64,000 nt of DNA, from assembly GCA_963759375.1 (NCBI GenBank), contig CAVWYY010000008.1, forward strand, positions 62,001 through 126,000, given 5' to 3'. The translations under genes were made by a program, and so were the position numbers. Shown one piece after another: positions 49,014 to 57,071 of this stretch. The stretch's first letter is position 1; every line of letters starts with the position of its first letter. The notes below the pieces were generated by a model. The model made no database searches, was not told the origin of the DNA, and saw only the letters and a list, made by a program, of their open reading frames with translations. Origin of the DNA: DASSUW01 sp963759375 (GTDB lineage Bacteria; Actinomycetota; Thermoleophilia; Solirubrobacterales; Solirubrobacteraceae).

Positions 49014-50129
49014 GTGCGGACCTCGGAGGAACACGTCGAGACGATTGTCGTGGGCGGAGGCCAGGCCGGACTCTCCGTCGGCTACCAGCTCTCGCGCCGC
49101 GGCCTGCCGTTCGTGATCCTCGACGCCGGCGACCGGGTCGGCGACTCCTGGCGCCGCCGCTGGGACTCGCTGCGCCTGTTCACGCCGGCGCGGTACGACG
49201 GTCTTGCCGGGATGCGCTTCCCCGCCCCGCGCCACTCGTACCCGACCAAGGAGGCGATGGCCGACTACCTCGAGGCCTACGCGAGCCGCTTCGAGCTGCC
49301 GGTGCGGCTCGGCGTGCGCGTGGAGCACGTGGCGCGCAACGGGACCGGGTTCGTCGTGACGGCGGGCGAGCGCCGTCTGCTCGCCGACAACGTCGTGGTC
49401 GCGATCGGGAGCTGGCAACGCCCCCGCCTGCCCGACCGTGCCGCAGAACTGAAGCCCACGATCTTCCAACTGCATTCCGCCGCCTACCGCAACGCGGAGC
49501 AGCTCCAGGACGGCGACGTGCTGGTCGTCGGCGGCGGCAACTCGGGGGCCGAGGTCGCGCTCGACGCGGCGCGCAGCGGCCGCCGGGTCTGGCTGTCCGG
49601 GCGCGACGTCGGGCACATCCCGATCCGGATCGACTCCTACGCCGCGCGCTTCGTGCTGCCGCTGATCCTGCGCGGCGCCTTCCACCGCGTGCTGACGACG
49701 CGGACGCCGATGGGCCGTCGCAAGCGGGCGGAGGTGTTCACGCACGGCCTCCCCCTCGTACGCACCAAGCCCGAGCACCTCGCCGCGGCCGGCATCGAGC
49801 GCGTCCCGCGCGTCTCCGGCGTCCAGGACGGGCTGCCGCAGCTCGAGGACGGCCGTGTACTCGAGGTGGCGAACGTCATCTGGTGCACGGGGTTCGACCC
49901 CGGTCTCGACTGGCTCGACATCCCGGGCGTCGCCCACGACGACCCGGTCACCGAGCGCGGCGTCGTGCCCGACCAGCCCGGTCTGTACTTCGTCGGGCTG
50001 CTGTTCATGTACTCCGTGTCGTCGGCGATGATCCACGGCCTCGAGCGAGACGCGCGACACGTCGCCAAGCACGTGTACGCTCGATCGAGGGAGGCACGTG
50101 ATCGACGACGAGCGCATTCTGACCGGTGA
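49014..50129 (+). CDS. FAD-dependent monooxygenase-like oxidoreductase (CzcO/FMO type)
   Basis: 371 residues from a GTG with CAGGAGG five bases upstream. FAD-binding GGGQAGLSVGYQLSRRG (about 13-29), the flavin loop GDSWRRRWDSLRLFTPARYD, NAD(P)-binding GGGNSGAEVALDAARSGR (about 170-187), and the late motif VIWCTGFDPGLDWL. It resembles flavin monooxygenases oxidising small hydrophobic or amine substrates. It follows the HD-GYP/LuxR gene and the palindromic promoter, and overlaps the next MarR gene by 32 bases, suggesting one operon. Confidence 0.87.
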   Translation: MRTSEEHVETIVVGGGQAGLSVGYQLSRRGLPFVILDAGDRVGDSWRRRWDSLRLFTPARYDGLAGMRFPAPRHSYPTKEAMADYLEAYASRFELPVRLGVRVEHVARNGTGFVVTAGERRLLADNVVVAIGSWQRPRLPDRAAELKPTIFQLHSAAYRNAEQLQDGDVLVVGGGNSGAEVALDAARSGRRVWLSGRDVGHIPIRIDSYAARFVLPLILRGAFHRVLTTRTPMGRRKRAEVFTHGLPLVRTKPEHLAAAGIERVPRVSGVQDGLPQLEDGRVLEVANVIWCTGFDPGLDWLDIPGVAHDDPVTERGVVPDQPGLYFVGLLFMYSVSSAMIHGLERDARHVAKHVYARSREARDRRRAHSDR

Positions 50130-50601
50130 GGCGATCCGCCGCCTGCTCTACAGACGCGACGTCGCCGTTGCTCGCCACCGCTCCGCGTTGGCACGCACGC
50201 TCGGGGTCACCGACGTGGAGATGCAGGCGCTGGTGCATCTCGCCGAGCAGGAGGCGCTGTCTCCATCGGCCATCGGGGCGCTGTGCGACCTGTCATCGGG
50301 CGGGGCCACCGCGCTCGTTCAGCGCCTCGAGCAGGCCGGCCACGTGACGCGCCGGCCGCATCCCACCGATCGCCGCAGCACGCTGATCCGGCTGTCGGCG
50401 CGCACCGCCGAACGGCTCGAGCGAGCCGAGTCGAAGATCACCCACGGCCTCGACTCGGTGACGCGACCCCTCACCGAACCGCAGAGGGTCGCTGTGAGTG
50501 GTGTTCTCACCCAGCTGGTGACCCTGAGCGAGGAGCTCGAGGCTCCGGTTCGGCGCCACGAGCGGGCCGGCCCGCGGCCGGTCCCCGGCCTATGGGCGTG
50601 A
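50098..50601 (+). CDS. MarR-family transcriptional regulator
   Basis: 167 residues from the GTG at 50098. Winged helix: DVEMQALVHLAEQEALSPSA, IGALCDLSSGGATALVQRLE, QAGHVTRRPHPTDRRSTLIR, where the DRR wing motif is typical. It overlaps the monooxygenase gene by 32 bases, so the regulator is translated from the same message and probably represses the operon in response to a substrate-like ligand. It overlaps the convergent IclR gene by 12 bases. Confidence 0.9.
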   Translation: MIDDERILTGEAIRRLLYRRDVAVARHRSALARTLGVTDVEMQALVHLAEQEALSPSAIGALCDLSSGGATALVQRLEQAGHVTRRPHPTDRRSTLIRLSARTAERLERAESKITHGLDSVTRPLTEPQRVAVSGVLTQLVTLSEELEAPVRRHERAGPRPVPGLWA

Positions 50602-51429
50602 CGCGGCTCGCAGCGCCTCGAGCTGCCGCTGCAGCGCGTCCGCTGCGTCTTTGACCGCGTCGATGTGCGCGGCGACGTGCGGACCGGTCAGCGCGACGGC
50701 GATCATGACTTCGCCGGTCTCGTCGACGACGGGCGCGGCGACGCTCTGAACTCCGTCCAGGTACTCACCGTCCTCGAACGCGAAGCCGCAGTCGACGATC
50801 GCCCGACACTCGTCGCGCACGGCGTCCGGATCGACGACGGTCCGTTCGGTGAGGCGCTCGAGCGGCCGCTCGAGGACGCTCTCGCGCCACGGTTGCCGAT
50901 GCGCCAGCAGCACCTTGCCGCCCGCGATCGCGTGCGCCGGGATGAGCTTCCTCGGATGCGGGTCGCCGGCGCTGCTGGCGAGACAGAGCACCGACCGATA
51001 GCTCGGCACCGTCACGTGCGCCACGCAACCGGTGCGATCGTGGAGCGCACGCACCACCGCTGCCGCGGCGATGGTGAGCGGAGCACGCTCGAGGAAGTGG
51101 GAGGCGAGCGCGACGAGTCGTAGGGACAGGGTGTACGTCCGCACCCGGCCCTCCGTGCGAGTGATCCATCCCTCGCTGGCCAGGCGGTTGAGGAGCCGCC
51201 GTGCCGTCCGCGTGTCCACGCGCAGCGCATCGGCGACCTGCGGTGCCGTCGACGGCTGGAACGCGAGGACCTCGATCGCCTCCATGGTGCGGATCGCGAA
51301 GAACGAGTCAACGGTCGCCATGCTGCGGACCGATTGGATCACCGGATCCCCCGGCGCAACAGCGCCAGTCCTGACCTCCGGTGCCTCTTCTAAAGCAGCG
51401 ATCGCACCGCTGATCGTGCGATCCGCCAT
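50590..51429 (-). CDS. IclR-family transcriptional regulator
   Basis: 279 residues; GGAGGG lies four bases before the ATG at 51429. The N-terminal ~37 residues are an extension, then the winged helix MEAIEVLAFQPSTAPQVADA, LRVDTRTARRLLNRLASEGW. The effector domain (about 105-275) has IPAHAIAGGKVLLAH, ERLTERTVVDPDAVRDECRA and GFAFEDGEYLDGVQSVAAPV. It controls an unknown gene set; neither neighbour is an obvious catabolic operon. Confidence 0.9.
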   Translation of the reverse strand: MADRTISGAIAALEEAPEVRTGAVAPGDPVIQSVRSMATVDSFFAIRTMEAIEVLAFQPSTAPQVADALRVDTRTARRLLNRLASEGWITRTEGRVRTYTLSLRLVALASHFLERAPLTIAAAAVVRALHDRTGCVAHVTVPSYRSVLCLASSAGDPHPRKLIPAHAIAGGKVLLAHRQPWRESVLERPLERLTERTVVDPDAVRDECRAIVDCGFAFEDGEYLDGVQSVAAPVVDETGEVMIAVALTGPHVAAHIDAVKDAADALQRQLEALRAASRP

Positions 51430-51589
51430 CGCGCCCTCCTTCGCTCAGGCGCCGAAGGGAGGCGCACCGCTCGCGCAGTATCGTGCGGAGGGTGCCGAAG
51501 CCTTCTCTTCGGTACCGGCCCCGGGGCGATGGCACTCGCCGCCGGGGCGCTCTTGATGTCGATGGCCAACGTACCGCCGGTGACGGACG

Positions 51590-52366
51590 TCAGGCGTTCG
51601 CGACGAAGATCAGGTGGCAGTGCCGATTGTTGAAGACCTCCGCGTGGAGCCGGCGCGGTCGTCCGCCGCGATCGTGCAGCTCGACTCGGGCCGCCACCGG
51701 CTCCGACGAGCACCGCGCCGCTTCGACGGCGGCGGCGAGGTTCCCGCCGGGTACCTCGAGGCGTCCGAATCGGCGCAGGAAGCTCGATGACTCGACCGTG
51801 CGCCAGACCGGCAGCCGGCCGTCGCGCCCGGGCCAGCGGCCGGCGATCGCGAGCGCGACGGCGTCCCGCGAGCGTTGGACGTAGTGATGTGCGGCCGCCT
51901 GCCGGGACGCGGCGAACCGCTCCGCGAGAGCGAATGCGGTGACCAGCGACGCGTCGTGATCGCGTGCGGCAACGTCGAACGCCTCGGCCTGGAAGATCAG
52001 CTCCGCGGCGCCCAGGTTCGCCTCGGCTTCGAGCCCGCGCCCGAGGGGCCCGAACAGCTGCGCGCCGGTGTCCAGCCGGATCACCGCCCGATGCCACGGG
52101 CAGAGCAGATGCGTCAGCTCGTGCGCCTCGGTGAAGCGGCGGCGACCGGGCGTCTGCTTCGTGTCGACGAACAGGATCCGCTCGTCGAACCACATGGCGC
52201 CGAGAATCCGGTCGTCGACGGGCAGCCCCGCCAGGTCGAGCCGCCGCTCGACGCCGAGCGCCTGCTGCACGGCCTCGAGCGGCGTCGGGACGACCCCGAG
52301 CGCGCCGGCCCGGCGCAGGACGTCATCGCACAGCTCGGCGATCCTGGCCTGCGTGTACTCGGTCAT
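51590..52366 (-). CDS. ImmA/IrrE-family metallopeptidase
   Basis: 258 residues. The zincin motif is HELTH (H82, E83, H86) in RRFTEAHELTHLLCPW, with the third ligand region in EAEANLGAAELIFQAEAF. The C-terminal ~100 residues are a second domain. Such proteases cleave partner XRE repressors to relieve repression in mobile elements and stress responses (ImmA of ICEBs1, IrrE of Deinococcus). Its ATG overlaps the stop of the XRE gene by four bases, giving the expected repressor-protease pair. Confidence 0.92.
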   Translation of the reverse strand: MTEYTQARIAELCDDVLRRAGALGVVPTPLEAVQQALGVERRLDLAGLPVDDRILGAMWFDERILFVDTKQTPGRRRFTEAHELTHLLCPWHRAVIRLDTGAQLFGPLGRGLEAEANLGAAELIFQAEAFDVAARDHDASLVTAFALAERFAASRQAAAHHYVQRSRDAVALAIAGRWPGRDGRLPVWRTVESSSFLRRFGRLEVPGGNLAAAVEAARCSSEPVAARVELHDRGGRPRRLHAEVFNNRHCHLIFVANA

Positions 52367-52686
52367 CGCTGCTTGAGCTTCGCCATGTACCGGAGAGCCT
52401 CGAGCTGCTCCTCGGCGCTCAGGTCGTTCATGGCGCGGAACGCGATCGTGAGATTGTTGCCCGCGGCGAGCTCGTGGCCGGCAAGGCGCATCAGCGCTTC
52501 GAAGTCGAGCGAATACAGGCTCGCGAGGTCCCACAGCAGCGCGACCTCGGGCCTGGCGATCTTCCCCGTCTCGATCTGCGAGAGGTGCGCGTTCCGGATG
52601 CCGGTCGCCCGCTCCACGTCACGTAGCGACATCCCGGTGCGCCGGCGGGCTTCACGGAGGACATCAGGCAGCCGGCGCTCTGTCAT
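52363..52686 (-). CDS. XRE-family helix-turn-helix regulator (ImmR-like)
   Basis: 107 residues from the ATG at 52686; a GTG six codons earlier is also in frame. The HTH is LREARRRTGMSLRDVERATG, IRNAHLSQIETGKIARPEVA. The tail (MNDLSAEEQLEALRYMAKLK) probably dimerises or is cut by ImmA. It is the first gene of the repressor-protease pair and is divergent from the AlbA_2 gene with a 70-base shared promoter region, so it probably represses both directions. Confidence 0.9.
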   Translation of the reverse strand: MTERRLPDVLREARRRTGMSLRDVERATGIRNAHLSQIETGKIARPEVALLWDLASLYSLDFEALMRLAGHELAAGNNLTIAFRAMNDLSAEEQLEALRYMAKLKQR

Positions 52687-52756
52687 GGCGGTCCATCGTG
52701 CCACCAGGTCCCGACCGATCCACTCCGTCCGATGCCGGCGCTAAGTTGATGAGCAC

Positions 52757-53248
52757 ATGCAGGCGGGCCGGGTGTGCAGGACGTTGGACGAGCGCGAGTT
52801 CTGGGCGCGCTTCGGCCGGGTGGAGCACGAGCGTCTCGAGTTCAAGGCCTCCGCGAACAACCTGCGCGAGGTGATCCCGGCGATGGCGATGACCCAGGGC
52901 GGCGACATCGTGCTCGGCGTCACCGACGACCGGCAGCTCGCGGGCTGCCGGCTCGACCAGCGGACGCTGGACGCCGTCATGCGGCGGGCCCAGGAGTGCG
53001 GCATCGAGGTCGAGCTCGAGGCGCTGATCGTCGGCCGGCAGCACCTGACCGTCGTGCGCGTGCCTCACGTGCCCGACCGCGTCGTGACCACTGCAGACGG
53101 CAGGCTCCTCCGCCGGATCGGAAGCGACAACGTGCCCCTGCGCGGCGAGCAGGTCAGCCGCTTTCTGCGCGGCCGGAGCCGGTTGGCCGGACGGGTTCTG
53201 GCGCAGCTCGGTTCCCGGCTCCGCAGCGTTGCGTCCCCGCACATGTAG
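52757..53248 (+). CDS. AlbA_2/Schlafen-like DNA-binding domain protein
   Basis: 163 residues. The AlbA_2 domain is clear: RVEHERLEFKASANNLREVI, AMAMTQGGDIVLGVTDDRQL, and VVRVPHVPDRVVTTADGRLL followed by RRIGSDNVPL. It lacks the usual C-terminal ATPase or HTH modules, so this is a stand-alone domain. AlbA_2 proteins are often near phage-defence and mobile genes. The divergent XRE-ImmA pair suggests induction when the repressor is cleaved. Function unknown. Confidence 0.82.
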   Translation: MQAGRVCRTLDEREFWARFGRVEHERLEFKASANNLREVIPAMAMTQGGDIVLGVTDDRQLAGCRLDQRTLDAVMRRAQECGIEVELEALIVGRQHLTVVRVPHVPDRVVTTADGRLLRRIGSDNVPLRGEQVSRFLRGRSRLAGRVLAQLGSRLRSVASPHM

Positions 53249-53335
53249 AGGGTCAAAGTTGGTTCTGTTCGGCGCGTGATCGCCCCCATACCGTCGGCTT
53301 CGACCGGTGAGCGACGCCAACCAAAGGGGGCGGAC

Positions 53336-53968
53336 ATGGTCGGCAGGACGGTGATCGCGGCGATCCTGATCACGGGCGCGACGATGGCGCAGGCGCAGGC
53401 AGACGCGGCGGACCCGCGGCAGGGCATCGCGAACTCGCGGGCCGCCGGCATCCAGGTCGACCCCGCCGTCGAGGAGATGATGGCGCGGGCTCCGATCGGC
53501 TCGTGTGCGAACGATCCGTCGCGGGCCGAGTGCCCGCCGGCCCGGGCCATCGTCTACGCGGGCGACGGCACCGAGGAGGACGGCTGGACCTCATACGGGG
53601 ACCCGGCGGACGTGGCGCGGACCAGCACCCTCTTCCCCCAGTGCGCCATCAAGGTCTCCGACAACCCGAACTCGCCGTACAAGGCCGCCGGGAAGGCGCA
53701 GATGAACGCCGCCAACCAGTGCTACGCGACCGTGACCAGGCACGAGCTGTACGGCTCGCTGTGGAAGTACTACAAGTCGCGCTGGTACCACATGAACACC
53801 ACGTCCACTGCGGGTCTCGGGGCGACCACCATCCGCGTCCACACCACGTACCGCTGCACCGCCACTCCCCTGCGCGCCTGGCGTGCCCGCGGCGAGGGCT
53901 ACGCCCTGCTGGCCGGCGTGTGGTACGTCGAGGCGCAGGAGAAGTACAACAACCTCTCCTGTGGCTAG
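53336..53968 (+). CDS. Secreted hypothetical protein with paired cysteines
   Basis: 210 residues; AAAGGGGGCGG precedes the ATG at 53336. Signal peptide MVGRTVIAAILITGATMAQA. The mature part has six cysteines (GSCAND, AECPPA, PQCAIK, NQCYAT, YRCTAT, LSCG) spaced for three disulfides, and aromatic-rich strands (HELYGSLWKYYKSRWYHMN). No known family or catalytic motif is recognised. It overlaps the next gene by eight bases. Confidence 0.78.
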   Translation: MVGRTVIAAILITGATMAQAQADAADPRQGIANSRAAGIQVDPAVEEMMARAPIGSCANDPSRAECPPARAIVYAGDGTEEDGWTSYGDPADVARTSTLFPQCAIKVSDNPNSPYKAAGKAQMNAANQCYATVTRHELYGSLWKYYKSRWYHMNTTSTAGLGATTIRVHTTYRCTATPLRAWRARGEGYALLAGVWYVEAQEKYNNLSCG

Positions 53969-54395
53969 TCACGAGCCAGACGCTTCACGCACGCTGCTCG
54001 TCGTCGGCGGTCCTGCCGGCCGGTCGTTCGCGGTCAGCCGGGCCGACGCCGGACGGCTGGTCGCCGAGGAGCTCCCCGACCGCCGCTACCTCGGCGACCT
54101 CAACGGCGATCTGATGCCCTTCGTGGTCACCATCGACGGCGCGCCGCGTGTGCTGTTCGCCGGTGCCACGATCGGGATGGCCGCGGACGGCGTCTCGATC
54201 TCGTCGCCCGGCGGTGACCAGCTCTGCCGCTCCAAGAACGACGTCTGGATGAGCGCCCCGGAGCCGTTCGCCGAGGGCATGGTCATCCACGCCAGATGGC
54301 TCGACGGTGACCGCGTGCTGTTCGAACGCTCGGCCACGCTGCACGCCGCGGCGCTCGAGCCCGTGTTCGGCCCGGGCTGGACCTTCTACGCGTGA
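53961..54395 (+). CDS. Hypothetical protein (144 aa)
   Basis: Begins at the GTG at 53961, overlapping the previous stop. Soluble and beta-rich: ASRTLLVVGGPAGRSFAVSR, LPDRRYLGDLNGDLMPFVVT, ending with PVFGPGWTFYA. No signal peptide or family recognised. The same DNA is open on the opposite strand as a possible extension of the class V aminotransferase; codon pattern favours this plus-strand frame. Confidence 0.55.
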   Translation: MASHEPDASRTLLVVGGPAGRSFAVSRADAGRLVAEELPDRRYLGDLNGDLMPFVVTIDGAPRVLFAGATIGMAADGVSISSPGGDQLCRSKNDVWMSAPEPFAEGMVIHARWLDGDRVLFERSATLHAAALEPVFGPGWTFYA

Positions 54396-55700
54396 CACGT
54401 ACTCGTCGACGCCCGGCAGGTGCTCGTAGCGCGCCCTCGGCCCGGCGGCGGTGATCTCGTGCAGCGCATCGACCAGCCGGTCGATGTCGTCGACCGTGGT
54501 GCCGAGGCCGATGCTGGCCCGGACGGCTCCCGGAAGGGCGGGACGCCGGCCCGCCCGCAGCTCGGCCGCGAGGCGGCCGACCTCGGCGTCGGGCACCCCG
54601 AGCAGCCGGGTCATCAGCAGGTGCGCGCAGAAGCAGCCGTGCCGGACCCCGATCGCGTGCTCGGCGCTCAAGATGGCCGCCAACAGCGGATGGCGGTAGC
54701 CCGCGAGCGTGAAGGTGGCGACACCGACGCGGTCGGCGTCGTCCGGCCAGAGGCTCAGGCGCCGCAGTCCGGGGACGTCCGCCAAGCCGCGCCACAGGAG
54801 CGCGGAGAGCACCCGCTCGTGCGCGGCGACGGCGTCCATGCCGAAGTCGAGCAGCGCCCGGCAGGCCGCCGCGAGCGCCACGGCTCCCACGACGTTCGGG
54901 GAGCCGGCCTCGTGCCGCTCCGGCGCGCATGCCCAGATGACGTCGTCCGGTGTGACCAGCTCGATCGCCCCGCCGCCCTGGAGCAGCGGCGCGCCTGCTT
55001 CCTCCAGCAGGCGGGCGTCGCCGACCAGCGCACCGGCCCCGAACGGCGCGTAGAGCTTGTGGCCCGAGAAGGCCAGGAAGTCGATGCCTGTCCCCGCCAT
55101 GTCGATCGGACGGTGGGGCGCGAGCTGCGCGGCGTCGACGAACAGGCGTGCACCGTGCGCGTGGGCGAGCGCGGCCAGCTCGGCGACCGGCCACACCTCG
55201 CCGGTGACGTTGGAGGCGCCGGTGACCGCGACGAGGTCGGTCCGCGCGGCGCGCAACGCCCGTTCGCATTCCTCGAGCAGCTCGTCCGGCGACTCGGTGA
55301 ACCCGAGCAGGCGCAGGTCGTGGCGCCGCCACGGGAGCATCGCGGAGTGGTGCTCGACCGCGCTCGACAGGACCCGGGTGCCCGCGGGCAGCGCCGCCGA
55401 CAGGACGTTGACCGCCTCGGTCGTGTTGCGCACGAAGACGACGGCGTCCTCGGCACGGCCGCCGACGAAGTCGCAGACCGCGTGGCGCGCGTCCTCGTAC
55501 GCGGCGGTCGACACCTGGGACTTCACCCCGCTCCCGCGGTGCACGCTGCTGTACCAGGGCAGGAACGCCTCGACGGCCTCCCACACGGCGGTCATCACCG
55601 GCGCGCTGGCGGCGTAGTCGAGGTTCGCGTAGCGGCGCGGGCGCCCGTCGACGCACGGCACCGTCGTGTCGGTGCCGACGAGCTGCGGGATCGCGGCCAT
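53985..55700 (-). CDS. Class V aminotransferase/cysteine desulfurase-like protein, long antisense C-terminal tail
   Basis: PLP enzyme of the SufS/CsdA superfamily. PLP lysine K215 in FSGHKLYAPFG; H191-type and D189 in LFVDAAQLAPHRPID; C356 in GVRHGCFCAHLL at the place of the desulfurase catalytic cysteine. N-terminus ANLDYAASAPVM and RNTTEAVNVLSAAL are conserved. The homologous part ends near residue 435 (VDEYVSR, about 54390). The frame then runs another ~135 codons antisense to the gene at 53961, in sequence that looks non-coding, so the true end is uncertain. It starts two bases after the upstream methyltransferase. Substrate not known; not within a suf cluster. Confidence 0.82.
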   Translation of the reverse strand: MAAIPQLVGTDTTVPCVDGRPRRYANLDYAASAPVMTAVWEAVEAFLPWYSSVHRGSGVKSQVSTAAYEDARHAVCDFVGGRAEDAVVFVRNTTEAVNVLSAALPAGTRVLSSAVEHHSAMLPWRRHDLRLLGFTESPDELLEECERALRAARTDLVAVTGASNVTGEVWPVAELAALAHAHGARLFVDAAQLAPHRPIDMAGTGIDFLAFSGHKLYAPFGAGALVGDARLLEEAGAPLLQGGGAIELVTPDDVIWACAPERHEAGSPNVVGAVALAAACRALLDFGMDAVAAHERVLSALLWRGLADVPGLRRLSLWPDDADRVGVATFTLAGYRHPLLAAILSAEHAIGVRHGCFCAHLLMTRLLGVPDAEVGRLAAELRAGRRPALPGAVRASIGLGTTVDDIDRLVDALHEITAAGPRARYEHLPGVDEYVSRVEGPARAEHGLERRGVQRGRAFEQHAVTVEPSGVDDHALGERLRGAHPDVVLGAAELVTAGRRDRDAVRGHPDRGTGEQHTRRAVDGDHEGHQIAVEVAEVAAVGELLGDQPSGVGPADRERPAGRTADDEQRA

Positions 55701-55702
55701 GC

Positions 55703-57031
55703 TCAGCGGTCCGCGACGAGGACGCCGGAGCGCAGGCCTCGCGCCGGTCTCAGCTCGCGCGGGCGCCTCGGGGCGGACGCGAGGACGATGCCCGAGTAGC
55801 CCTGGGCCTCGTGCCCCTCCAGGTGGCGGACCTCGACGCGCGGATTGAAGCCTCGCTCCAGGACCCGCCGCAGATCGTGCTCGTCGACGTTCGCGCTCGG
55901 GAACCGCTTGTCGCCGACCAGGTACGAGCGGCAGCGCCGCAACGCCGACGTGATGAACAGCCCGTCGGGTGCGACCAGATCGACGATGTTCGCCATGAAG
56001 GTCTCCCACGTGGCGCGGTCGTCGGTGGCGGAGTCCGCGCAGTAGGCGCTGACGACCGTCGGGTAGCGGTCGAGCGGCACCGAGCGGCGCGCGTCGACCT
56101 GGAGCAGTCGCGTGACCTTGGAGCGCGTGAGCTCCTCGCGTCGCGCGACGTCGTCGTCGGTCGGAGCCGTCAGGCCCTCGCACTCGAGCGTGTAGCGCAC
56201 GAACTCGCTCCAGTCGTGCGCGGCGGGGTCGCGCCTGAGCCAGCGCTCGATCTCCTCGAGGTTCGCGGGCAGGTAGTCGGCGAGGTGGATCTCCGCGGCC
56301 CTCGGCGCCGCGAGGAAGACGTGATGGAGCGTGGGCCCGGTGCCGAAGAACAGGACCGGCTCGAACGCCGGGGCCTCTTCCATCGCGTCGACGAAGAACG
56401 CGATCGTCTCCCGCTCGTCCGGCTCGACGACGCTGTAGTAGTCGCGCAGGTAGTCCTGCGGCACCCAGTCCGTGTCGAACGAGGCGGTGCGCGGGCGGCG
56501 CAGCACGCGCCGGGTCAGGCGCGCGAGGATGTACTCGTAGGCGGCCGCCCCGAGGTTCGCGCCCGCGAGGAAGAGCAGCGCGTCGTTGGACGAGACGCTG
56601 TCGGTCAGGACCGCTGCGCCGAACGCGCCGGCGTAGTACGGCGCCTCCTTGGCGAGCTCGGTGGCGACGTATCCAGCCCCCGCGGCGAGCGCCTGCGTAC
56701 GCGGGCCCCGCCGCCGCGTGAGCTCGAATGCGGCCTTGGACAGCACGTTGGTGCTGGTCCCCGTCCGGCGCAGGAGCAGCCAGTTGGCGCGCAGGTTCGC
56801 GCGCAGGCCGAGGCCCCACAGCACGTAGGTCGCGGCGAGGAAGGCGAGCGCGAGCGAGTGGTCGATCCCGCTCAGTAGCTGGGACGCGACGAGCAGCACG
56901 CCGGCCGCCGTCGCCACGGCGTCGAGCGCGTAGGTCGACGCCGCGGTGGCCGCGACGGTGATGAGCCAGGCCGAGAACGGCCGTGGGGCGGCGACAGCAG
57001 ATGCGCCGGAGGAGTCGTGCGGGCTGGTCAC
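55703..57031 (-). CDS. Membrane-anchored NNMT/PNMT-type methyltransferase
   Basis: 442 residues from a GTG. Residues 1-195 carry several hydrophobic helices (AWLITVAATAASTYALDAVA, LALAFLAATYVLWGLGLRAN, APYYAGAFGAAVL), forming an integral membrane domain. Residues about 205-430 are a SAM-dependent methyltransferase: YLRDYYSVVEPDERETIAFF, PVLFFGTGPTLHHVFLAA (SAM loop), EIHLADYLPANLEEIERWLR, and VVSAYCADSATDDRATWETF. This resembles the NNMT/PNMT/TEMT and GntF-like N-methyltransferases. Fusion to a membrane domain is unusual. It is followed directly by the class V aminotransferase and divergent from a SARP gene. Confidence 0.78.
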   Translation of the reverse strand: MTSPHDSSGASAVAAPRPFSAWLITVAATAASTYALDAVATAAGVLLVASQLLSGIDHSLALAFLAATYVLWGLGLRANLRANWLLLRRTGTSTNVLSKAAFELTRRRGPRTQALAAGAGYVATELAKEAPYYAGAFGAAVLTDSVSSNDALLFLAGANLGAAAYEYILARLTRRVLRRPRTASFDTDWVPQDYLRDYYSVVEPDERETIAFFVDAMEEAPAFEPVLFFGTGPTLHHVFLAAPRAAEIHLADYLPANLEEIERWLRRDPAAHDWSEFVRYTLECEGLTAPTDDDVARREELTRSKVTRLLQVDARRSVPLDRYPTVVSAYCADSATDDRATWETFMANIVDLVAPDGLFITSALRRCRSYLVGDKRFPSANVDEHDLRRVLERGFNPRVEVRHLEGHEAQGYSGIVLASAPRRPRELRPARGLRSGVLVADR

Positions 57032-57051
57032 AGCGGCGAGAATGGGCGCGC

Positions 57052-57071
57052 GCGCTGTCACGGCGCTGTCA
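57052..57071 (+). promoter_or_regulatory. SARP-type direct repeat (GCGCTGTCA twice, 11-bp period)
   Basis: GCGCTGTCA at 57052-57060 and again at 57063-57071, the latter overlapping the SARP ATG by one base. SARP regulators bind heptameric direct repeats with 11-bp spacing. The site is in the 39-bp region shared by the methyltransferase and SARP genes. Confidence 0.5.
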
